Shown here: one piece after another, positions 7,370 through 13,933 of the stretch | Numbering within the stretch: the first letter of the stretch is position 1 | Layout of the letters: every line of letters starts with the position of its first letter | NCBI GenBank assembly: GCA_905480255.1 | Contig: CAJQPR010000003.1 | Span: 1 to 36,390, forward strand | Direction: 5' to 3' | Length of the DNA: 36,390 nucleotides | Source of the DNA: an uncultured Woeseiaceae bacterium | Lineage (GTDB): Bacteria > Pseudomonadota > Gammaproteobacteria > Steroidobacterales > Woeseiaceae | Program-made: the position numbers and the translations under genes | Notes under the pieces: generated by a model | What the model saw: only the letters and a program-made list of their open reading frames with translations | The model's database searches: none | What the model was told of the DNA's origin: nothing

Positions 7370-7837
7370 ATGTTTGAATGGCTTGAAGGTACGAAAGTCT
7401 CGATGTGGGTTGGCGAGTCGCTGTGGGGCTACCCGATTATGTTGGGACTGCACGCAGTGGGTCTGGCTATCGTTGTCGGAATTTTTGTTATGCGGGATTT
7501 GCGGCTCATCGGTTTTTTTGAGGGTATCAGTTATGAATCTCTGGATAGCCTGAGGAAACTTGCCTGGACCGGTTTCGTCATCAATGCCACTTCCGGGTGT
7601 TTCCTGTTCACATCGCAAGCGACGACATTTGCCAGTAGCACACCATTTCTGCTCAAGATCTCAATGATCTTCCTGGCCGCAATTTGCGCGGCGGTGATTC
7701 AGAACAAGATGCGTGATGAGGCGCCCCAGTGGGATAGCTCAGGTGCAGTGATCGGTTCGGTTCGTGCGATTGCTATGGTTTCGATCGCACTCTGGACAGG
7801 CGCGATTATTGCCGGTCGCCTGACCGCCTACCTTTAG
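7370..7837 (+). CDS. DUF6644-like four-helix membrane protein (copy 1)
   Basis: From the ATG at 7370 the protein has 155 residues and four hydrophobic segments, at about residues 17-38, 60-78, 83-102 and 130-150. The segment 'YPIMLGLHAVGLAIVVG' resembles uncharacterised inner-membrane proteins classed as DUF6644. It is a diverged paralog of the next protein, sharing the pattern 'W..P.M...H..GL....G....DLR..GFF', the 'W....GF..N..(S/T)G...' segment and the C-terminal 'G.L..Y'. The first helix has a conserved His that could bind haem or a metal; that is inference. The gene follows RraA after 54 bases and precedes its paralog by 17. No enzymatic function can be assigned. Confidence 0.75.
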   Translation: MFEWLEGTKVSMWVGESLWGYPIMLGLHAVGLAIVVGIFVMRDLRLIGFFEGISYESLDSLRKLAWTGFVINATSGCFLFTSQATTFASSTPFLLKISMIFLAAICAAVIQNKMRDEAPQWDSSGAVIGSVRAIAMVSIALWTGAIIAGRLTAYL

Positions 7838-7854
7838 AGATCGGGGAGAGAGAA

Positions 7855-8340
7855 ATGGAAGGTTTTGTACAAGCAGTAGAAGGTAGTGCGATCAACCAGT
7901 GGGTCATAGGAACGGCGTGGGGTTGGCCGATCATGGAGATCATCCACTTCATCGGACTGTCATTGTTGCTCGGCTCGCTCCTGGTGATTGATTTGCGCAT
8001 GGCGGGCTTCTTTCGGCAATTAAATATCGTGGCAACGCACAAGTTGTTGCCCTGGACGTTCGTTGGATTCGGAATGAACCTGGTCACCGGGTTTCTTTTC
8101 CTCATGGGAGATCCGGCGCGCTACACAGCGAACATCGGCTTCTGGTGGAAGATGTTCCTCGTTGCTGTCGCGGGCCTCAACGCACTGTGGTTCTGGGTCA
8201 AGATCAATCCGGTTATGAAAACCTGGGAGCCGCATGCGGATACTCCACTGGTTGCCAAGACTATCGCCTGGGTGTCGCTCGGTTCCTGGTTTGGCGTTTT
8301 GCTCCTGGGACGGCTCATTCCATACATCGGCACCGGCTAG
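7855..8340 (+). CDS. DUF6644-like four-helix membrane protein (copy 2)
   Basis: This 161-residue protein has four hydrophobic segments, and its first helix reads 'WPIMEIIHFIGLSLLLGSLL'. The helix-1 His, the DLRMAGFF loop, the helix-2 start 'LPWTFVGFGMNLVTGFLF' and the final 'LLLGRLIPYIG' match copy 1, so the two arose by duplication. Adjacent paralogs of this kind often form a heterodimer, which is a reasonable inference here. GGGGAGAGAG precedes the ATG. A GC-rich hairpin follows the stop. The function is unknown. Its neighbours suggest a role in membrane redox or in uptake linked to the catabolic island. Confidence 0.77.
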   Translation: MEGFVQAVEGSAINQWVIGTAWGWPIMEIIHFIGLSLLLGSLLVIDLRMAGFFRQLNIVATHKLLPWTFVGFGMNLVTGFLFLMGDPARYTANIGFWWKMFLVAVAGLNALWFWVKINPVMKTWEPHADTPLVAKTIAWVSLGSWFGVLLLGRLIPYIGTG

Positions 8341-8349
8341 GAGAGACCA

Positions 8350-8372
8350 GGCCCGGCAAGTGAAACCGGGCC
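8350..8372 (+). terminator. GC-rich hairpin after the DUF6644 pair
   Basis: A perfect 7-bp stem GGCCCGG (8350-8356) / CCGGGCC (8366-8372) has a 9-base loop and begins 10 bases after the stop codon. No T tract follows, so it may be a weak terminator or an mRNA-stabilising 3' hairpin. Confidence 0.5.
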
Positions 8373-8406
8373 AGACTGCTCGGTGGTTTCCCGTTAAGCT
8401 TCGGCC

Positions 8407-9627
8407 ATGACGACTGATAGCTACTCGGCGTTGTCCAGCAAAAACTTCCGGACCTTTCTGTACGGAAATATCTTCTCCGTGCTCGGTGTCTGGATCCAGC
8501 GCCTGGCGCTCGGCTGGCACGCCTGGCAACTGAGCGAATCCAGTCTTGTTGTAGGTCTGGTTGCCGCGGCACAGTTCCTGCCGCTCATACTTCTTACGCC
8601 ATTCTTCGGCGTTCTGGTCGATCGGGTAAACACCCGGAGCGCCGCCATCGTCATGCACGCCGTTTTGGCTGCTATAGCCACAATCCTCGGCATACTGACA
8701 TACACCGGCCACATGACGGCGGAGTGGCTGCTTTTCCTGGCGTTCATGCACGGTCTTGCAAATAGCGCCTATTCACCTGTGCGGCTGGCGTTGATTCCGG
8801 ATCTCGTAAACAAGAAGAAATTTCCAAGTGCCGTCGCCGTCTCATCGATCGTCTTCAATGTTTCACGATTTGTCGGGCCAGGTATTGCCGGTGCTGTTGT
8901 CGCTTTGTATGGCCTTGGGTCGGCCTACATGATTAATGCAGTGACCTATCTGCCGGTCATATATGTGCTCTCAATTATTCGCATCGATGAGCATGAGATT
9001 CATGCCGCCAATAAGAAGCCATACTTCGATCAACTCATTGAGGGTCTTCGTTATACAAGAGATCATGCGCCGATCAGGCAGATCATCCTTCTTGCCGGCG
9101 TTAGCAACTTTTTTGGCCGTGGCATTCTTGAATTGATGCCGGCGTTTGCTGCGCTGATTTTTGACGGAGGTAGTGGCGTTCTCGCCGCTCTGATGTCGGC
9201 AGCCGGAGTTGGAGCCATACTGGCAAGCCTGTTGTTTTCTTCTCGCTCATTTCAGCCGCATCTGCATGGACTTGTGGTAATTGGTGCTCTTGGAGTTGGC
9301 GTTTCGATCATACTGTTCGCTTATGTCGGGAACCTGACAATGGGAGTAATCGTTGTTGCACTCCTTGGGCTATTCGCGAGTCTCGTTTCGATCGGTTCTC
9401 AAACTGAAGTGCAGATTCACGTCGAGAATCGCCTGCGGGGGAGAGTGATGAGTCTCTGGACACTGACCATTATGGGTGGGCCTGCTGTAGGAAGTGTTGT
9501 GGCCGGCTGGCTCGCTGAGGACATCGGCTCGACTTATACCTCGCTCGCATTTGCCGTCAGCTGTTTGTTGCTGGTGTTATGGGTAGGCATCAAAAAACCC
9601 AATTCGCCCGCAGAGGTCAAAGAATAA
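8407..9627 (+). CDS. MFS transporter (MFS_3/EntS-like)
   Basis: The 406-residue protein has about 12 hydrophobic segments and typical MFS features. These include the loop 2-3 motif 'GVLVDRVNTRSA', a long N-terminal start 'SALSSKNFRTFLYGNIFSVL', and 'PDLVNKKKFPSAVAVSSIV' between the halves. These traits fit the MFS_3 group, which includes the enterobactin exporter EntS and many exporters of small molecules. It is an inner-membrane, proton-driven transporter, and direction and substrate are unknown. It lies beyond the hairpin at 8350-8372 on the same strand, with no strong Shine-Dalgarno sequence. Its end is 25 bases from the convergent mhpB gene. A role in moving aromatic compounds or products of the island is possible. 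Confidence 0.87.
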   Translation: MTTDSYSALSSKNFRTFLYGNIFSVLGVWIQRLALGWHAWQLSESSLVVGLVAAAQFLPLILLTPFFGVLVDRVNTRSAAIVMHAVLAAIATILGILTYTGHMTAEWLLFLAFMHGLANSAYSPVRLALIPDLVNKKKFPSAVAVSSIVFNVSRFVGPGIAGAVVALYGLGSAYMINAVTYLPVIYVLSIIRIDEHEIHAANKKPYFDQLIEGLRYTRDHAPIRQIILLAGVSNFFGRGILELMPAFAALIFDGGSGVLAALMSAAGVGAILASLLFSSRSFQPHLHGLVVIGALGVGVSIILFAYVGNLTMGVIVVALLGLFASLVSIGSQTEVQIHVENRLRGRVMSLWTLTIMGGPAVGSVVAGWLAEDIGSTYTSLAFAVSCLLLVLWVGIKKPNSPAEVKE

Positions 9628-9652
9628 TCTTGGGTGGGTGCGGAAAAAAGCC

Positions 9653-10612
9653 TCAATCAGCGTGGGCGATTCCGCAGGCAATCCCGAGCTCCATTGCGAC
9701 GCTGTAAAAGTCGTTTACCGGAGCTGATCCGCCAGCCGCTTTGTGTGCAGCTGCCGCGGCAATCCACGTATGCAACTCCATTGACCCAATGCCGGCCTCC
9801 CTGACAAGCTCCTGCTGATCCCAGTGGTCAAACTCCTCCAGCCTGTTGTCACAGAAGATCTCGAGAAATCGCTCATCGGCTTCCTGATTGAGCTTCATGT
9901 CTTTGGCCGTTCTTTCGCCGCGAACAATCATTTCTGCCCCCTCATGATGCATATGCTCAAGCATCTCAATCCACTGCTCGGGCGACAACGACTCGGGATA
10001 ATCGCCTCCTGATAGCTGCCATGCAGTCACTTCCGGCGTGCCGTCACCGAGTTCCGGATAGTAACGCCGTGGATTGTGTGACATGCCGCCTGAGGCCAGA
10101 AACAGAACTCTTTTACCGCTGGATGCGGCGAACTTTCCGATTGCCTCACCTAACAGCCTTGTGCGCCGGAACGGTACAAAGGGTTCCGCGATTGCATTGA
10201 TAAATATCGGTATGGTCGGTTTTGCATTCAGGCTGCCGAGCATGTTGTTAATGGTCTGCGAAAAAGCATGATCAATAGTCATGTCCGTAGACACCGCAGG
10301 ATCGATGTCGCTGTTGCGCAGATGATGCACCAGGTCCGTCGCAATGTCGGCGGGGACGTCCAGCTCCCCGGCAAAACCTCCGATATCGCCAACAGCGTTC
10401 GCCTTCAGGCCGACACAAAATGCCGGCATCAGCTTCAGGAAGAACCCATTGAAGTGATCGGCTCCGAAAGCAATCACCAGGTCGGCATCAAATTCCTGCG
10501 CCGCTTGTTCGCGTGCGGCAAACGCATTTTGCATGTCATCCCAGTCATCAGGTTCTTTCGCGTAGCAATAGAGTAATGGACTGTGCGATGCACAGATCAT
10601 GGAGGTTGTCAT
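9653..10612 (-). CDS. mhpB: MhpB-type extradiol dioxygenase (2,3-dihydroxyphenylpropionate 1,2-dioxygenase-like)
   Basis: The 319-residue protein matches E. coli MhpB (314 residues) along its length. It has 'CASHSPL' (H10), 'GADHFNGFF..LMPAFCVG' (D52-H53), 'TIDHAFSQ' (D114-H115), 'PIFINAIAEPF', 'RTRLLGEAIGKF' and 'FLASGGMSHNP' (H179). H115 and H179 fall at the same numbers as the acid-base histidines described for MhpB, and the iron-ligand histidines are kept. It should cleave a 3-substituted catechol next to its hydroxyls using Fe(II). A middle segment (about 180-210) differs from MhpB, so the side chain accepted may differ. Its start overlaps the stop of the FAH gene by 4 bases, showing translational coupling. 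The symbol is by similarity only. Confidence 0.87.
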   Translation of the reverse strand: MTTSMICASHSPLLYCYAKEPDDWDDMQNAFAAREQAAQEFDADLVIAFGADHFNGFFLKLMPAFCVGLKANAVGDIGGFAGELDVPADIATDLVHHLRNSDIDPAVSTDMTIDHAFSQTINNMLGSLNAKPTIPIFINAIAEPFVPFRRTRLLGEAIGKFAASSGKRVLFLASGGMSHNPRRYYPELGDGTPEVTAWQLSGGDYPESLSPEQWIEMLEHMHHEGAEMIVRGERTAKDMKLNQEADERFLEIFCDNRLEEFDHWDQQELVREAGIGSMELHTWIAAAAAHKAAGGSAPVNDFYSVAMELGIACGIAHAD

Positions 10613-11580
10613 TTTTTCTCACTCTCCTCGAGTCGCCACTGACCGATCGGCTTGTCCTCGATCTCAACCGGATTGCTCAATGTGCCGAGGCCACTAATTG
10701 ATACTTCTACCGGGCCCGGCACGTGCTGAAAGTTTGCGTGATGGATCGATTTTCGATCTTTGGACGGCTTGAATGCGGTGCCGCAACTAACCACATCGCC
10801 AGGTTCAAGAGTCAGGTACTGGCTGATATAACTGATTAACTCTGCGACCTTGTAATTATAGTAACGAGTGCTGTCTTCAGCGATTGTTTCGCCGCCAATA
10901 CTGCAATGCACGTCGAGGTTATCGGGATCGGCGATTTCATCAGCTGTAACGAGAACCGGTCCCATACAGCCGAAAGTATCGGCGCCCTTGTATCGCGCAG
11001 CGTAGGAAAGGTGCTGCTCGCGCCTGGATAATTTCTCCGGGTTGTCGGGATCGGCGTACAACGCCCAGTAGTGGAACATGTCGCCGGCCCGCATGCCATT
11101 GCCGGTTATGTCGTTGAATATGGTGTAGCCAAAGATGCAGTCGTGAGCATCCGCCGCATCGATGCCCCTTGTTTCCCGACCAATAATGATGGCGAGCTCG
11201 GGTTCCGGATGAACGCTGCCATAGTATGGCCTGATACGAATCGGTTGATTATGTCCGACCAGGCAGGACGACGGCTTGAGGAAAAACGCCGGATGATCCG
11301 GTGCGCTGATCTTCCTTTCGTTACTGGCAGAATTGTTCATCGCCACGCCACATATCTTGCCGGGACGGGAAACCGGAGGAAGCCATTCGATGTCGTCAAA
11401 ATGTGTCAGCCGGTTACCGTCAGAACTATTCGCGGCCTCATTGATATATTCAGCGGCGATTGGTCCCATGCCGATCAGCTCGATCATCGATATACCGCCG
11501 GCGATTTCGATCAGCGTTTCGCCGTCACAGATCACACCGATTCGTTCTTTGCCATTTTTCCTGAAACTTGCGAGCCTCAT
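10609..11580 (-). CDS. FAH family protein coupled to the MhpB-type dioxygenase
   Basis: The 323-residue protein has the FAH fold with metal-binding acidic residues E126 and E128 (HPEPEL) and D157 (FNDI). It also has the conserved 'HPAFFLKPSSCLVGHNQPI' and the C-terminal 'SISGLGTLSNPV'. It is a paralog of the protein at 1594-2553, with which it shares 'ADTF.CMGP', 'TADEI.DPDNL' and 'YLTLEPGDVVSCGTA'. Directly after an extradiol dioxygenase the expected job is processing of the ring-fission product, as a hydrolase, hydratase or isomerase. It overlaps both neighbours by 4 bases (mhpB downstream, cytochrome b561 upstream), so the three form one operon. The substrate cannot be deduced. Confidence 0.86.
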   Translation of the reverse strand: MRLASFRKNGKERIGVICDGETLIEIAGGISMIELIGMGPIAAEYINEAANSSDGNRLTHFDDIEWLPPVSRPGKICGVAMNNSASNERKISAPDHPAFFLKPSSCLVGHNQPIRIRPYYGSVHPEPELAIIIGRETRGIDAADAHDCIFGYTIFNDITGNGMRAGDMFHYWALYADPDNPEKLSRREQHLSYAARYKGADTFGCMGPVLVTADEIADPDNLDVHCSIGGETIAEDSTRYYNYKVAELISYISQYLTLEPGDVVSCGTAFKPSKDRKSIHHANFQHVPGPVEVSISGLGTLSNPVEIEDKPIGQWRLEESEKK

Positions 11581-12149
11581 TCTTTGTTCTCCCGTTTGCC
11601 GGGCCAGATCATTCGCGCAAAAGTGTCGTCCGAATGGAACATCAGGTGTTTCAATGCGCCGCCGATATGGAGCATGACGAGTACTAGCAGCAACAACGCA
11701 GAATTGGAATGTACGAACCAGGCAAGATCGCGAAGGGATTCCGACTCAGGGACCGGGCCGGGAATTGCAAACAGGCTGAAAACTCCCACAGGATAGCCGC
11801 CTGCCCAGACCATCACAGGTCCCGATACAAGCATCAGTAGCAGGGCAATCAGCATTGCGTAGTGGGCAGTCTTGGCAATACGATGAATAAAAAGTGTCTG
11901 GCCCCGCACATGCGGATGGCCCGCGCGGACACGCCAGATGATGCGCGCCAGGACAATGAGCCAGACGCTTGCTGCGATTGAGACGTGTAAAGACCGCTGT
12001 GCATCAATTTCCAGGGTCGATGATGCAAAGATGCTTTTGCCCAGGAACCAGAGCGCGATAATGGCAATCGCAGTCACCCAGTGCAGAAGTATCGAGATCC
12101 AGCCATAGACTGAAGCATCGTCGAGCAGATTTGATTCTTGTTGCTGCAA
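11577..12149 (-). CDS. Cytochrome b561 family protein
   Basis: The 190-residue protein has four membrane helices with the histidines expected to hold two b haems: 'SILLHWVTA' (helix 1), 'RSLHVSIAASVW' (helix 2), 'KTAHYAMLIALL' (helix 3) and 'VMLHIGGALKHL' (helix 4). These are the marks of bacterial cytochrome b561, a quinone-linked inner-membrane electron carrier. The start is taken as TTG at 12149, as no ATG lies between the upstream in-frame stop and the first helix; the ribosome-binding site is poor, so the start is uncertain. Its stop overlaps the FAH start by 4 bases, an unusual coupling to ring-cleavage enzymes. It could pass electrons between quinone and a periplasmic partner. Confidence 0.86.
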   Translation of the reverse strand: MQQQESNLLDDASVYGWISILLHWVTAIAIIALWFLGKSIFASSTLEIDAQRSLHVSIAASVWLIVLARIIWRVRAGHPHVRGQTLFIHRIAKTAHYAMLIALLLMLVSGPVMVWAGGYPVGVFSLFAIPGPVPESESLRDLAWFVHSNSALLLLVLVMLHIGGALKHLMFHSDDTFARMIWPGKRENKE

Positions 12150-12324
12150 TTCCTGGATTCCGGAGGGTGAGGCGTCGTAGTGGCTGCAAATCGAGGCTCA
12201 TTTCATCACAGGCTCTTGCGGTTTTCGACTGCTTGTTTCGCCGGGCGATACCAGAAATGTGGGAGCAACCGGGACCGGGTTAGAATAACTACCTAAGATT
12301 ATCCAGCAGATCACATAACTAACT

Positions 12325-13026
12325 ATGAAGTTTCCAAGTATACGTTTGTTAACAAGGGTCGGATTGGCGGCGGCAATGCTGCTGATTGCCGGGTTCGTGA
12401 TGGCGCACGGGGTGGCGGACAGGGATGCTATGTTCCTTGAGCAGAATCCGGGCCGCGCGTTGCTTGCGTTTATGTACCTGGGTGCCAAGCATATGTTTAC
12501 CGGCTATGACCACCTACTGTACCTGGCAGGCGTCATCTTCTTTCTCTATCAGACCAGGGATATCGCGCTTTACGTTACGTTGTTCGCCGTTGGCCACAGT
12601 GTGACCTTGCTCGCCGGTGTGCTTGGCGAAATAAACGTCAATGTCTACATTGTGGATGCGATTATCGGATTGTCGGTTGTATACAAAGCGTTCGAAAACC
12701 TGGACGGTTTCCAAAAATTCTTTGGCAGGCAGCCGAACCCGAAGATTGCAGTTTTCTTTTTTGGACTGGCTCACGGATTCGGCCTGGCCACCAAGCTCCA
12801 GGCATTGACCTTGTCCAAGGAAGGTCTCATCGCAAATATCATCAGCTTCAACGTGGGCGTCGAACTGGGCCAGCTAATGGCGCTCGCGATCCTCTTGATC
12901 CTGATCAACACCTGGCGCTCGACGGGCGGTTTTTCCCGTCATGCGACCACCTTTAATTTCACATTGATGTTCGCCGGCTTCCTGCTGACGTACTACCAGA
13001 TGGCAGGATTTTTCTTCGCCGCCTGA
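12325..13026 (+). CDS. HupE/UreJ-family metal permease
   Basis: The 233-residue protein has a signal sequence (about residues 1-27, ending 'GFVMA') and six or so hydrophobic segments. The motif 'HMFTGYDHLLYL' (H56, D62, H63) with later 'FAVGHSVTLL' and 'FGLAHGFGLA' is that of the HupE/UreJ group, linked to nickel or cobalt transport. If the signal is cut after Ala27, the mature protein starts with His-Gly, a feature of HupE proteins. No hydrogenase or urease genes are nearby, so the metal is uncertain. The gene lies 168 bases from the convergent anchor protein at 13194. The gap 12150-12324 upstream holds no gene that I can see. Confidence 0.83.
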   Translation: MKFPSIRLLTRVGLAAAMLLIAGFVMAHGVADRDAMFLEQNPGRALLAFMYLGAKHMFTGYDHLLYLAGVIFFLYQTRDIALYVTLFAVGHSVTLLAGVLGEINVNVYIVDAIIGLSVVYKAFENLDGFQKFFGRQPNPKIAVFFFGLAHGFGLATKLQALTLSKEGLIANIISFNVGVELGQLMALAILLILINTWRSTGGFSRHATTFNFTLMFAGFLLTYYQMAGFFFAA

Positions 13027-13193
13027 GCGAACCTGGCACCCGTTTAATGGGATCAACCAGCCCATCAATGGATTCGCGGAATACACGACAGAGGCCTGGG
13101 GAAGATCTACCGAATTTATCACCACATACTGCCCGGTTGAGCCGACAGAGGTCAGATTTCGCGTCCGGTACACATTCTGATTGTTGGGTCGAG

Positions 13194-13856
13194 TTACTGA
13201 TAGGAGCGCATGATTTCTTCTATGCTCTCGAAGTAACCGTGGACCTCAAGTTCAATTTTGACGGGGCCTTCCTCGATATTCATCCAGTACCAGCCGTGAT
13301 TGCCCTCAAACGGCGCCACCAGTGATCCGGTGGCCGACGGGTCTTCGCTTTCGTGGTAGCGGATCCAGTACATCTCGGGGTATTGATCGACCTGGTGGGG
13401 ATCGGCGTGGAAGTCAGTGTAGACAGTTTCTCCCTCGATGAGCCGCCAGGAATAGACCAGCGCATCGCCCTGTTTCATCGATGCTTTGACTTCGACCTGT
13501 TCCAGGTCGTCGAGCGCAATCACCATTTTTTCCGACCGGAACGGACGATCGTGCGTTCGGGAGAACGGATCGCCCAGTGTTTCCGGTTCATAGAAATCGA
13601 AATCCTCTTCTGCCGGTGCGTCTGGAAAAACGCCCTGCACGATTCGCGGTTCCACGTCGATTTCCGGCGCCTCTGCGCCCGCCAGCTGCGTCAGCCCGAT
13701 CTTTTCGCCCAATCCCGTTGGATCGATGCCGTACTCCGCCGGCAGGATAAACAACACAGTTACAACGCCGGCGCCAACCAGTGTCCACAGGGCCCCTTTG
13801 GCGATCGTATCTCGCGACGGACCTGAGGGTAATCCAGTGTTCTCGGGGTCACTCAT
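13194..13856 (-). CDS. Membrane-anchored periplasmic protein ('transmembrane anchor' type)
   Basis: The 220-residue protein has a short cytoplasmic N-terminus, one membrane helix at about 22-40 ('GALWTLVGAGVVTVLFILP') and an acidic periplasmic body. The C-terminal part has a repeating W/Y-rich pattern ('ALVYSWRLIEGETVYTDFH', 'WIRYHESEDP', 'NHGWYWMNIEEGPVKIELEV'). It resembles proteins annotated as transmembrane anchor proteins that lie beside HupE/UreJ genes. Here it is convergent with the HupE gene, which supports a link without proving it. The mechanism is unknown, and metal handling is the best guess. The 167-base gap 13027-13193 contains no recognisable gene or clear terminator. Confidence 0.72.
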   Translation of the reverse strand: MSDPENTGLPSGPSRDTIAKGALWTLVGAGVVTVLFILPAEYGIDPTGLGEKIGLTQLAGAEAPEIDVEPRIVQGVFPDAPAEEDFDFYEPETLGDPFSRTHDRPFRSEKMVIALDDLEQVEVKASMKQGDALVYSWRLIEGETVYTDFHADPHQVDQYPEMYWIRYHESEDPSATGSLVAPFEGNHGWYWMNIEEGPVKIELEVHGYFESIEEIMRSYQ

Positions 13857-13881
13857 TTCGTAACATTCCTTAACAGTAAAC

Positions 13882-13897
13882 GGTCAGTTTGGTCAGT
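13882..13897. repeat. Tandem direct repeat in the divergent gap upstream of the CBM9/DUF5916 gene
   Basis: GGTCAGT occurs twice (13882-13888 and 13891-13897) with two bases between, giving a 9-bp period. It lies 37 bases upstream of the ATG at 13934 and 26 bases beyond the start of the divergent anchor gene. It may be a regulator-binding site, but no family is recognised. Confidence 0.35.
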
Positions 13898-13933
13898 ATC
13901 ATAATACGCAGAAGTTACAGGTATCACGATTCA

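Noticed and set aside
9628-9652. Possible terminator between the MFS and mhpB genes
   Set aside because: A run of six A/T is present, but only a 3-4 bp stem with a long loop can be drawn, so there is no reliable hairpin.
12150-12324. A possible FNR-type site or extra small gene upstream of cytochrome b561 and HupE
   Set aside because: No TTGAT-N4-ATCAA match is present, and the short frames here have no ribosome-binding site or recognisable product.
13889-13933. Upstream TTG start for the DUF5916 gene
   Set aside because: It would add 15 residues before an otherwise normal signal peptide; the ATG at 13934 is preferred.
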